Of a stretch of 64,000 bases of DNA, positions 43,703 through 53,832 are shown in pieces. How positions within the stretch are numbered: position 1 is the stretch's first letter; each line of letters starts with the position of its first letter. Position numbers and translations under genes: made by a program. The notes beneath the pieces are model-generated. The model ran no database searches, was not told where the DNA came from, and saw only the letters and a program-made list of their open reading frames with translations. The DNA comes from an uncultured Aquabacterium sp. (GTDB lineage: Bacteria; Pseudomonadota; Gammaproteobacteria; Burkholderiales; Burkholderiaceae_C): positions 1 to 64,000 of the forward strand of contig NZ_CAJYGK010000061.1 of NCBI RefSeq assembly GCF_913773725.1. Reading direction: 5' to 3'.

Positions 43703-46477
43703 TCAGGTGGCGTCCGCCAGTGCGGCAGACAGTGCGGGCACCCCACCCATGCCGACCACGGGCAGCCACAGCACCACGGTCGTCCCCACGCCGAACTGGC
43801 TGGTCAGCATCACCTGCCCGCCGTGCAACTCGATGATCTCTTTGACGATGGTCATGCCCAGCCCTGTGCCCGGGATGTTGCCCGACGTGTCGGCACGGAA
43901 GAAGCGCTCGAACACCCGCTCCAGCTGGTCGGGCGTCATGCCGATGCCGTGGTCGGTGACGTGAATGCCGCACTCGCGCGAGCCCGCCTGATCCCGCCAC
44001 AACAGGGACAGTTCGATGGCACCGCCGCCCGGCGAGTACTTGTAGGCGTTGGACAGCACGTTGGTCAGCGCCAGCGACAGCTTTTCGCCGTCGACATCGA
44101 CGAGGATGGGCTGCGCGGGCAGACTGAAGTCGACCTTGCGCGGGTCGTTGTGCACCAACAGACCGGCCAGCGTGCCCTCGATGATGGGCTGCAGGACCTG
44201 CTTTTCCCGTTTGAAATCCTTGCCACGGCGCGACTCGATCCGGGCCAGATCCAGCAGTTCGTTGACCAGGTTGATCAGAATCTGCGCCTGCCTGTGGATG
44301 GTCGACAGCATGTCGTTGCGGCGCTCGTCGTTGAACTGGCGCTTGAGCAGCAATTCCGTGAAGCCGAAGATGCTGGCCATCGGCGTGCGCAGTTCATGGG
44401 CCGCGATCGACAGGAATTCGCTCTTCATGCGATCCACCTCGCGTTCGTGGGTGACATCGCGGAAATACAGGGCCGTCTCGTTGTCGTGCCCGCCGTGTCG
44501 CACGCGCCGGCTCAGGGTGCGCTTGCAGGGGGTGTGCAGGTGCAGCAGCTCGCGCGCGCCCGACAACCGGCCGTCGCCATCGCTGCCCGGCAGATCATTG
44601 ACCGTGCCCGGATCGGTCTCGACCCACTCGCATCGCAGCATGAGCTGCTCTTCGAGCGCGTCCATGGATTGCCCGACCAGGTCGGCCGCCAGCAAGCCGG
44701 TCATGCGCTCGAAGGCCGGGTTCACGATGCTGACCTCGCCTCGCTTGTCGAGCACCACGAAGCCATCGGGACTGAGGTCGAACACGGCATTGAGCCGTTC
44801 TGTGCGCAGGTGCAGCACCTGCTCGGCGGCAATCCGGTCGGTGATGTCGCTCTGCACGCCGACGTAATGCGTGAGCACGCCTTCCGCATTGAGCACCGGC
44901 GAGACCGCAAGTTCGTTGTAGAACAGGCTCCCATCCTTGCGGTAGTTGCGCACCACCACCTGGCACGGACGGCCTTCCCGGATGGCCGCACGCATGGCAT
45001 GGATGCCGGGCTGATCCGTGTCCTGACGCTGCAAGAGGTTGCAGTTGAGCCCCAGGATCTCGTGCGCCTCGTAGCCTGTGATCTTCTCGAACGCCGCATT
45101 GACGTAGATGACCGGCTGGTTCGGCAGGGTCATCGAGGCGATCACCACCCCATCGGCCGAGGACGCCAGTGCACGATCCCGCAGCAACAGCTCCTGTTCG
45201 GCCCACTTGGCATCGGTCGTGTCCCGCACGATGAAGGTCTGGATCAGCTCCCCATCGAGCATGACCCGGCTGGCCGACACCGCCACCGGAAAGGCCGTGC
45301 CCTCGTTGCGCAGCCCCGTGGTCTCATGACCCAGCACCCGGTTCGAAAACCCGTGACAGGCAAACCAGTCGTCCAGACCCTCGGCGGACAGGGTGGGCAG
45401 CACGCTGCCGATGGGCTGCCCGATCAGCACCTCTGGCGGGCGTCCGAAAATGCTCGTGCTGGCCTGGTTGCACCAGCGCACCACGCCCTGCACATCGACC
45501 AGCACGATGGCGTCGGCCGCCGCGTCCATCACCGCCTGATTGCGCGATTGCGTGCGCTCCAGCTCTGCGGCCATCTCGCTGGCCATGCGGGCGGCGCGAC
45601 GGCGGGTCGAGATCAGCATCAGGTAGACATGCAGCGCTGTCAGCGTGCAGACCAGCCCGAACAGGGCGGCGCTCCACACGCTGGCATGCCGCCACACGCG
45701 CGCCCATCCGCTTCGATCGGGCTCACGCCCCTCCAGGGTGAGCGTGACCGGCTCACCGGCCAGGGTGAGCCGCATCGCGCGCTGCCATCGCATCTCGCTG
45801 CCTGGCGCGGCCGGATAGGCCGCACCCCGGACACCGCCAGGCACGTCGTTCAAGGACACGCTCTCCTGACCGAACAACTTCGCCCGGAATCGCCATGCCC
45901 CCTCGGGCAGCCTCACCGGCAGGAGCACACCATCGGTCAGGCGGGACACCACCCAGCCACGCCCAGCCGGCAAGGCCGCCACAAGAAAGCGCGAGGACGA
46001 TGCACCGCCGGTGGCCGGCGGACACAAGACGCCCGATGAGCGGTGAGCCTGAAGCAGACAGGCTGCCAGGGCCTCAGCCTCCGCCTGCGGGTAGCCGGTC
46101 AGCCGGACCAGGCTGGCGGGCGACGCGGCTTCGGCGGGCACCCGGTGCAGCTGAGCGGCCGACCAGCTCTCATGGGCATTGTGGGCGCTGCCCGACGCGA
46201 ACCACGCTGCTGCCTGTTCCGTCAGGGCAACACGCTGGGTGAGTCGGTCCTGAACCAGCATCTGCAGGCGGGCGGCATCGGCCTCGAATTCATGCGCCGT
46301 GCGCTCGGCCTCGATCTGCCAGACCGTCCACACCGCGGCTGCCGTCAGGCCCGCGCCGATGACCCCGATCAGGCCCATGGCATGGCCCAATGGAATCCGA
46401 CCCGTCAGCCGCTCCAGCCCCATGATGAGCCGCTCGATCGGCGCCGGCAGCTCGACAGGATCGCGTCGGTCGTTCAT
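43703..46477 (-). CDS. Membrane sensor histidine kinase with PAS-LOV-PAS sensor array
   Basis: A 924-residue kinase. Two transmembrane helices (about 29-51 and 265-289) bracket a periplasmic domain of about 210 residues. Then come PAS1 (about 308-420), a LOV-type PAS (about 431-546), PAS3 (about 555-675), HisKA with H694 in IAAHELRTPMASIFG, and an intact HATPase (N-box N810 in TNVLSNAYKYS, G1 TDHGIGM, G2 GTGLGMTIV). The LOV calls: GLNCNLLQ with the photo-adduct cysteine C479, NYRKDGSLFYNEL and GVQSDIT holding the flavin glutamine. It likely senses blue light plus a periplasmic signal. It is the last gene of a four-gene minus-strand operon. Confidence 0.88.
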   Translation of the reverse strand: MNDRRDPVELPAPIERLIMGLERLTGRIPLGHAMGLIGVIGAGLTAAAVWTVWQIEAERTAHEFEADAARLQMLVQDRLTQRVALTEQAAAWFASGSAHNAHESWSAAQLHRVPAEAASPASLVRLTGYPQAEAEALAACLLQAHRSSGVLCPPATGGASSSRFLVAALPAGRGWVVSRLTDGVLLPVRLPEGAWRFRAKLFGQESVSLNDVPGGVRGAAYPAAPGSEMRWQRAMRLTLAGEPVTLTLEGREPDRSGWARVWRHASVWSAALFGLVCTLTALHVYLMLISTRRRAARMASEMAAELERTQSRNQAVMDAAADAIVLVDVQGVVRWCNQASTSIFGRPPEVLIGQPIGSVLPTLSAEGLDDWFACHGFSNRVLGHETTGLRNEGTAFPVAVSASRVMLDGELIQTFIVRDTTDAKWAEQELLLRDRALASSADGVVIASMTLPNQPVIYVNAAFEKITGYEAHEILGLNCNLLQRQDTDQPGIHAMRAAIREGRPCQVVVRNYRKDGSLFYNELAVSPVLNAEGVLTHYVGVQSDITDRIAAEQVLHLRTERLNAVFDLSPDGFVVLDKRGEVSIVNPAFERMTGLLAADLVGQSMDALEEQLMLRCEWVETDPGTVNDLPGSDGDGRLSGARELLHLHTPCKRTLSRRVRHGGHDNETALYFRDVTHEREVDRMKSEFLSIAAHELRTPMASIFGFTELLLKRQFNDERRNDMLSTIHRQAQILINLVNELLDLARIESRRGKDFKREKQVLQPIIEGTLAGLLVHNDPRKVDFSLPAQPILVDVDGEKLSLALTNVLSNAYKYSPGGGAIELSLLWRDQAGSRECGIHVTDHGIGMTPDQLERVFERFFRADTSGNIPGTGLGMTIVKEIIELHGGQVMLTSQFGVGTTVVLWLPVVGMGGVPALSAALADAT

Positions 46478-46546
46478 GGCCTGACTCCTGTGCCCGACGA
46501 GCGGGCGGCAGCGGGGCAGCGATCGCGCCCCGATGGGACGACACGC

Positions 46547-46924
46547 TCAGGCTACGGTGGCGACCATCGCCTCCACGCGCTCGATCAGCTCCAGCGGGCT
46601 GAAGGGCTTGACCAGATAGGCATCGGCACCCGCGCTTTCGCCGGCGGCCAGGTCGGTGGCCTGTCCCCGCGCCGTGAGCATCACCACCTGGATGGCCTTG
46701 AGGTCGGCATCCTGCTTGATGCGCGTGCACACCTGGTAGCCGTCCAGCAGGCCCGGCATCATCACGTCGAGCAGCATCACGGCCGGCCGGATGGCGCGGG
46801 CCATGGCGAGGCCCGACTCGCCATCGTGTGCTTCATGGATTTCGAAGTCGCCGAACTCCAGCGTCATGCGAATGAGCTTGCGGATGTCCGCCTGGTCTTC
46901 CACGATGAGGATGCGATGGCCCAT
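46547..46924 (-). CDS. Single-domain CheY-like response regulator
   Basis: A 125-residue receiver domain with all active residues: acid pocket E9-D10 (VEDQADIRK), phospho-acceptor D53 (LLDVMMPG), T84 (MLTA) and K106 (LVKPF). There is no output domain, so it must act by protein contact. It lies between the pseudo-kinase gene (39 bases upstream) and the LOV kinase gene (69 bases downstream) and is the natural partner of the LOV kinase. Confidence 0.95.
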   Translation of the reverse strand: MGHRILIVEDQADIRKLIRMTLEFGDFEIHEAHDGESGLAMARAIRPAVMLLDVMMPGLLDGYQVCTRIKQDADLKAIQVVMLTARGQATDLAAGESAGADAYLVKPFSPLELIERVEAMVATVA

Positions 46925-46963
46925 GATGGTCTCCTGTGCGTTTTCGACGGCCGGGCCGGGAGG

Positions 46964-48073
46964 TCATTCCCCTTTGCCACCGGCCAGATTCACCTTCTTG
47001 CTCATGCTGCGAGCCAGCAACTCGGACATGTCCTTGGCATAGCGCTGCGCCTGCTCGACCGACAACTGTGCGTCTTGCGTTGCGGGCGCTCCCGCCGGAA
47101 TCTCGAGCACGAAGTCCACGCCATCGAAATCGTCCTCGATGCGCACCGAGCCGCCGTGCTGTTCCAGGATGCGCTGGCTCAGCGCCAGCCCAATGCCTTG
47201 ACGCGTCCCCGGCTTGGGTGAATCCCCCACGCCGAAGGGCACATAGGCGCTGCGCCGTTCATGGTTGGACACGAACAGGCCCTGGTTGCGCGCCCGCACC
47301 ATCACCCGAGTGCCGACGGCCTGGACGGCCAGGTTGATCAGCCCACCCGGCTGGGCGCTGCGGATCGACTGCTCGAGGTACTCCGACACGGCCTTGCCCA
47401 GCCAGTGCACACTGCCATAGACCGGCGGCAACTCTGTGTCGAGGCCATGGGTGGCGATCGTCACATTGCGCGCGTCCGCCAGGTGGATGACCTCGTCGAG
47501 CGCCTTGCGCAGCAGATCGGGCAGCAGGATGCGCTCGTCGCGCCGGATGGCACTCGCGCCGAAGACATTGACGAGGTCATGCAACTTGCCCAGCTTCACC
47601 GACAGTCCCGCTGCCTCATCGGCCAGCGCATGCAGCTCGGGCCCCGCCCCGGGACGGGACAGCATCTGGCCGATGGCCGGCAGCTTGCCAGCCAGGGTCT
47701 GGATCGGCTGCGCCATCTCGGCATCGATGTAACCGATCAGGTTTTCCAGCGCCTGCGAGTACCAGCGTTCTTCCGACACGTTGTTGAGCACCACCATCAG
47801 GTCGTTGCCCACCGGCGCGTTGATCACGACGGCCCGGATCGAGTCGGGGTGCGCCTCCTGCGTCGTCAGCTCGAACTGGAAAGGCAGCGTGAGCATGTTC
47901 TGGCCGGCGGCCTTCACCGTGCGCTCGGCCACAGGGTCCATCATGGGCTGCCCGAGCATCACCGGGGTCATCTGCACCGCCGCCTTGTTGGCATAACGGA
48001 CCACGCCGTTGCGCTGCACCCAGACCACGCCACTCTTGACCTGGTCGAACAGCATGCGGAATGCGTCGTTCAT
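46964..48073 (-). CDS. PAS protein with degenerate histidine-kinase core (pseudo-kinase)
   Basis: A 369-residue protein with no transmembrane segment. It has an N-terminal PAS domain (about 5-100), a HisKA-like helix where the phospho-acceptor His is replaced by Ala118 (YIDAEMAQPIQTL instead of SHELRTPL), and a HATPase-like domain whose N-box Asn is Gln235 (SEYLEQSIR) and whose G1 box lacks the Asp-x-Gly pattern (RARNQGLFV). The G2 box GTRQGIGLALSQRILEQHGG is intact. It can hardly autophosphorylate and may bind the kinase or the receiver as a modulator. Confidence 0.82.
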   Translation of the reverse strand: MNDAFRMLFDQVKSGVVWVQRNGVVRYANKAAVQMTPVMLGQPMMDPVAERTVKAAGQNMLTLPFQFELTTQEAHPDSIRAVVINAPVGNDLMVVLNNVSEERWYSQALENLIGYIDAEMAQPIQTLAGKLPAIGQMLSRPGAGPELHALADEAAGLSVKLGKLHDLVNVFGASAIRRDERILLPDLLRKALDEVIHLADARNVTIATHGLDTELPPVYGSVHWLGKAVSEYLEQSIRSAQPGGLINLAVQAVGTRVMVRARNQGLFVSNHERRSAYVPFGVGDSPKPGTRQGIGLALSQRILEQHGGSVRIEDDFDGVDFVLEIPAGAPATQDAQLSVEQAQRYAKDMSELLARSMSKKVNLAGGKGE

Positions 48074-48094
48074 GTCGTGCCTCGCCTTCGTGTT

Positions 48095-48784
48095 TCAGCC
48101 GGCGTGCTGCCCCAGGAGGTGCCGTCCCACCCTGACCGCGACCGCCTCGGGCGTGACCGGCAGCCTCATCAGTTCGGCACAGGTCGGCAGGCCACCTCGC
48201 CGCGCAATCTCGTGGTCGCTGGCTGCGCTCAGCACCAGCACGCGCATGCCGGCCATCTGTTCGCACCGCTCCAGCGTCCGGAGCATGCCCATCCCGTCCA
48301 TGCCGGGCAAGTCGAGATGGGTCACCAGCAGATCCGGCACGCGCTGGCCGATCTGCAGCAGCGCCAGGTAACCTGTCTCCGCCGTGCGCATGTGCACCGA
48401 AGGGCCGAACGGCAGCAGCGCGTGCTCGCAACGCTGCTGCCACGCGGTGTCGTCGGCCACCAGCAGCACATCCAGCGGGCGCGTGCCCTTCACGGCATCG
48501 CGCGAGGCGGGGGCCGCCGATTGCGTCTCAGGCACCGCGGCCAGCGCGGCCTGGCGCTGAGCCAGCGCGCGCGGCACGGGCTCGCCACCCAGGCCGGTGC
48601 TCAGGGCCAGCGCCTCGACGGCGTTGTGGGGAATGCGCCGGTGTCCGCCCGGCGTGCGGGCCGCCGGCAGGATGTCGGCCTCCACCCACAACTGCACGGT
48701 GCGCAAGGACACACCCAGACGCAGCGCCGCCTCGCGGGTCGTCAGCATGCGGGCACCCGGGCCCAGAGGAATGACTTGAGACAT
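48095..48784 (-). CDS. MerR/BldC-type HTH protein fused to a degenerate receiver domain
   Basis: A 229-residue protein. Residues about 13-53 form a winged HTH of the MerR/BldC/excisionase kind (LTTREAALRLGVSLRTVQLW, ending TPGGHRRI). Residues about 105-220 are a receiver fold with the acid pair D111-D112, but the phospho-acceptor position holds H156 (VTHLDLPGMDG, Asp two places late at D158) and the conserved Lys before Pro is Leu208 (MRLPV). The start is ATG 48784 with GGAG upstream; GTG 48811 is an alternative. First gene of the operon and its likely DNA-binding output. Confidence 0.85.
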   Translation of the reverse strand: MSQVIPLGPGARMLTTREAALRLGVSLRTVQLWVEADILPAARTPGGHRRIPHNAVEALALSTGLGGEPVPRALAQRQAALAAVPETQSAAPASRDAVKGTRPLDVLLVADDTAWQQRCEHALLPFGPSVHMRTAETGYLALLQIGQRVPDLLVTHLDLPGMDGMGMLRTLERCEQMAGMRVLVLSAASDHEIARRGGLPTCAELMRLPVTPEAVAVRVGRHLLGQHAG

Positions 48785-48943
48785 GGGGGAAGACTCCGTC
48801 GCACGGTTCACCGGCTCTCAGATGGGATGTCGGCAGGTATTTCATTTTTTCGAGATGCCGGTGTGAAGGACAGCCCCCGCGCCGTGCTGAAACACCCGCT
48901 CAGCGTGAAGAAGTCGCGTTTGCCGCCCTGTGTCGCGATTCGG

Positions 48944-48949
48944 CACAAT
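48944..48949 (+). promoter_or_regulatory. -10-like hexamer ahead of greB, possible leaderless start
   Basis: CACAAT ends 7 bases before the greB ATG, with no ribosome-binding site between. Same arrangement as hemC, hemX and the M48 gene. Confidence 0.4.
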
Positions 48950-48956
48950 GCCGCCC

Positions 48957-49529
48957 ATGAGCAAAGCCTTCACCAAGGAACCCGAGGGCGACGAGGACGA
49001 CGACCTCGCGCTGCCGCCATTGCCGGCCGGCACCAAGAACTACATGACCCCCCAGGGCTACCAGCGCCTGCGTGCCGAACTGGTCAGCCTGATCGACGTG
49101 GAGCGGCCCAAGGTGGTCGAGGTGGTGCACTGGGCCGCCTCCAACGGCGACCGCTCTGAAAACGGCGATTACCTGTACGGCAAGAAGCGGCTGCGTGAAA
49201 TCGACCGCCGCATCCGCTTCCTCACGAAGCGGCTGGACCGGGCCGAAGTCGCCGATCCGAGCGCCCACCACGGCAACGACCAGATCTTCTTCGGCGCCAC
49301 CGTGACATACGCCAACCAGGCCGGCGTGGAGCGCACCATCACGATCAAGGGCATCGACGAAGTCGACAACCTGCAGGGCGAGGTGAGCTGGATCTCGCCG
49401 ATTGCCCGGGCGCTGCTCAAGGCGCGCGAGGGCGACGAAGTGCAGTTGATGACGCCCGGCGGCCTGGAACGGCTCGAAGTCCTGGAGGTGCGCTACCCGG
49501 CCCCGGGCGAGCCGCAGGACGCGGCGTGA
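48957..49529 (+). CDS. greB: Transcription elongation factor GreB
   Basis: A 190-residue Gre factor that rescues backtracked RNA polymerase by stimulating transcript cleavage. The N-terminal coiled coil (LRAELVSLIDVERPKVVEVV, SNGDRSENGDYLYGKKRLRE) carries the acidic tip, and the C-terminal FKBP-like domain has FGATVTYANQAG and GEVSWISPIARALL. WISPIA and length point to GreB rather than GreA. An extra acidic N-terminal tail precedes the core. Start ATG 48957 chosen because upstream in-frame sequence is non-homologous. Confidence 0.92.
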   Translation: MSKAFTKEPEGDEDDDLALPPLPAGTKNYMTPQGYQRLRAELVSLIDVERPKVVEVVHWAASNGDRSENGDYLYGKKRLREIDRRIRFLTKRLDRAEVADPSAHHGNDQIFFGATVTYANQAGVERTITIKGIDEVDNLQGEVSWISPIARALLKAREGDEVQLMTPGGLERLEVLEVRYPAPGEPQDAA

Positions 49530-49534
49530 GGCGC

Positions 49535-49556
49535 GCCAGGCACGGGCGTGCCTGGC
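49535..49556. terminator. Hairpin between convergent greB and spoT
   Basis: A perfect 10-bp inverted repeat (GCCAGGCACG / CGTGCCTGGC) with a 2-base gap lies 6 bases after the greB stop and 8 bases after the spoT stop. No T-run on either side, so termination strength is uncertain. Confidence 0.55.
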
Positions 49557-49563
49557 ATCGGGC

Positions 49564-51807
<2,244 letters not shown>

Positions 51808-51853
51808 CGGACTCTCGGAAAGCAACGGCAAACGTGCGCAACGCCAACGACAA

Positions 51854-51873
51854 AGGCCCGCCTAGGCGGGCCT
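51854..51873 (-). terminator. Hairpin between rpoZ and spoT
   Basis: A 20-base perfect palindrome (AGGCCCGCCT / AGGCGGGCCT) followed on the minus strand by TTTG. It may attenuate readthrough from rpoZ into spoT. The T-run is short. Confidence 0.6.
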
Positions 51874-51924
51874 CGGTGGATCAGCGGGCGGCGTGAGCGC
51901 TCGAGATCGGCAGACCGACCCGGA

Positions 51925-52128
51925 TCAGGTCGGCACCTTGCGCAGCATCTCCACGCCGACCTGGCCGGCGGCGATCTCGCGCAGGGCGGTCACGCTGGGC
52001 TTGTTGCGGGTCTCGATCTTCGGGGTGTGACCCTGGCTCAGCATGCGGGCGCGGTAGGTCGCGGCCAGCACCAGCTGGAAGCGGTTGGGGATCTTTTGCA
52101 GGCAGTCTTCGACGGTGATGCGGGCCAT
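51925..52128 (-). CDS. rpoZ: RNA polymerase omega subunit
   Basis: A 67-residue omega subunit that assists assembly of RNA polymerase and forms part of a ppGpp site. The sequence [30 protein letters not shown] and [20 protein letters not shown] is canonical; this short form is typical of Burkholderiales. It lies 67 bases after gmk. Confidence 0.97.
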   Translation of the reverse strand: MARITVEDCLQKIPNRFQLVLAATYRARMLSQGHTPKIETRNKPSVTALREIAAGQVGVEMLRKVPT

Positions 52129-52195
52129 GAGGCTCTCCGAAGGATGAACTGGTTGCCCAGTTCGTGTTCAAGGTGTGTCCAGGACGAGGCCGGGC

Positions 52196-52816
52196 TCAGA
52201 CCAGATCGAGGGCGCGAAACACAGCGGACTTGTTTCGGCGCTGAGCCGCGTATTTTAACCGCTGCGCGTGAACAATGGCTTTCAGATCGAACAAAGCCGA
52301 CTCGAACAGGGCATTGACCACCACGAAATCGAAGTGCTGCGCCTGGGCCACCTCGATGCGCGCGTTGGCCATGCGCAGGTCGATCACGTCCTGCGGGTCC
52401 TCGCCGCGGCGGTTCAGGCGCTGCAGCAGCTCTTCGTAACTGGGCGGCAGGATGAAGATCAGGATCGCGGTCGGGAAAATCTGCTTGATCTGCAGTGCCC
52501 CCTGCCAGTCGATCTCCAGCACCACGTCCTCGCCGTGCTGGATGCGCTCCTCGATCGCCTTGCGCGACGTGCCGTAGCAGTTGCCGTGCACCTCGGCGTG
52601 CTCGAAGAAGTCGCCGCGGGCCACCATGGCGTCGAACTCGTCCTTCGAGACAAACCAGTACTCGCGCCCGTGCTGTTCCTGGCCGCGCGGCTTGCGGGTG
52701 GTGTGCGACACGCTGACCTGCAGGCGCGAATCGAGTTCGAGCAAGGCCTTCACCAGGCTCGACTTGCCCGTGCCACTGGGGGCCGAGACCACGAAGAGGT
52801 TGCCGGGATAGTCCAT
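52196..52816 (-). CDS. gmk: Guanylate kinase
   Basis: A 206-residue kinase phosphorylating GMP to GDP. The P-loop [15 protein letters not shown] starts at residue 10, followed by [20 protein letters not shown] (GMP binding) and the lid and C-terminal regions. The start ATG 52816 gives the usual length; a GTG at 52864, directly after the yicC stop, would add 16 residues and cannot be excluded because neither start has a good ribosome site. Part of yicC-gmk-rpoZ-spoT. Confidence 0.95.
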   Translation of the reverse strand: MDYPGNLFVVSAPSGTGKSSLVKALLELDSRLQVSVSHTTRKPRGQEQHGREYWFVSKDEFDAMVARGDFFEHAEVHGNCYGTSRKAIEERIQHGEDVVLEIDWQGALQIKQIFPTAILIFILPPSYEELLQRLNRRGEDPQDVIDLRMANARIEVAQAQHFDFVVVNALFESALFDLKAIVHAQRLKYAAQRRNKSAVFRALDLV

Positions 52817-52864
52817 GTCGCTGACGGGCGCGTAAGAAAGGGGTTGCGTCACGTTATCGGCCAC

Positions 52865-53803
52865 TCATTCGAGGTTCTGAACCTGTTCGCGCATCTGCTC
52901 GATCAGGACCTTCATTTCAACGGAAATCTGTGTCAGCTCCAGGGCAGCGGCCTTCGATCCCAGCGTGTTGGCCTCGCGGTGCAGCTCCTGGATCAGGAAG
53001 TCCAGGCGCTTGCCGACCTCGCCGCCCTTCTTCAGCAGCCGCCCGATCTCGTCGAGGTGGGCCTTCAGGCGCTGCAGTTCTTCGTCCACGTCGATGCGCA
53101 GGGCGTAGGCTGCGGCCTCGCTCAGGGCGCGCTCCTGTGCGGCTTCGGGCGTCACGGCGCCTCCCACGGCCTGCAGCGCGTCCTGGTACTTCTGCACAAA
53201 GCGCTCCTGCTGGCGCTGCACCGCCTGCGGCACCAGCGGCTCGGCCTGCGAGGCCAGCGCCTTCAGCCCCTTGAGCTTGTCCTGCAGCACGGCCACCAGG
53301 CGGGCGCCTTCGCGCTCACGGGCTTCTTTCATGGCCTCGATGCACTGACGGGCCGCCTCCATGGCGACCTCTTCCAGGCGGGCTGCGGGTGCCGCTGCAC
53401 GGCACCAGTTCAGCACCTCATTGACGCTCAGAGGGGCCGCCTTGGGCAACCAGTTCTGCACCGTGCCCTCAAGTCGGGCCAGTGTGTGCAGTTGGTCGGG
53501 CTGGGGCTGGGGCCATCCGGCATCCGCGGCACGCTGAGGCTGCAGACGCAACTCCATCTTGCCGCGCTTGAACGAGGCGGTCACCAGGTCGCGCAGCGCC
53601 GGCTCGAGGGCCCGGAACTCGTCCGCCAGCTTGAAGCTCAGGTCGAGAAAGCGGCTGTTGACCGAACGCAGTTCGGCCCCGACAGAGCCGCTGACGCCCT
53701 TGCGCGACGCCCCTGGCGTGTCGGAATCCTCGCCGTGCTCACCCGATTGGTCGGGCAGGGATGCCACCGCACTGGCGAAGCCGGTCATACTGTAGACTGA
53801 CAT
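52865..53803 (-). CDS. yicC: YicC/YloC family endoribonuclease with an acidic N-terminal insert
   Basis: A 312-residue YicC-family protein, an RNase-like factor reported to act on small RNAs. The ends are conserved: MTGFASA at the start, ELRSVNSRFLDLSFKL, and the C-terminal RLDFLIQELHREANTLGSKA. Between MTGFASA and ELRSVN lies an extra stretch of about 25 residues rich in Gly/Asp/Glu/Ser (SLPDQSGEHGEDSDTPGAS) that is absent from most relatives (about 290 residues). It is divergent from the Ser/Thr kinase gene by only 29 bases. Confidence 0.93.
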   Translation of the reverse strand: MSVYSMTGFASAVASLPDQSGEHGEDSDTPGASRKGVSGSVGAELRSVNSRFLDLSFKLADEFRALEPALRDLVTASFKRGKMELRLQPQRAADAGWPQPQPDQLHTLARLEGTVQNWLPKAAPLSVNEVLNWCRAAAPAARLEEVAMEAARQCIEAMKEAREREGARLVAVLQDKLKGLKALASQAEPLVPQAVQRQQERFVQKYQDALQAVGGAVTPEAAQERALSEAAAYALRIDVDEELQRLKAHLDEIGRLLKKGGEVGKRLDFLIQELHREANTLGSKAAALELTQISVEMKVLIEQMREQVQNLE

Positions 53804-53832
53804 GGTTACTTGACACCGGACAAAACTCGATT

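Noticed and set aside
43823-46039. 738-codon open frame on the plus strand opposite the LOV histidine kinase
   Set aside because: The kinase motifs on the minus strand are intact from end to end, so this is a shadow.
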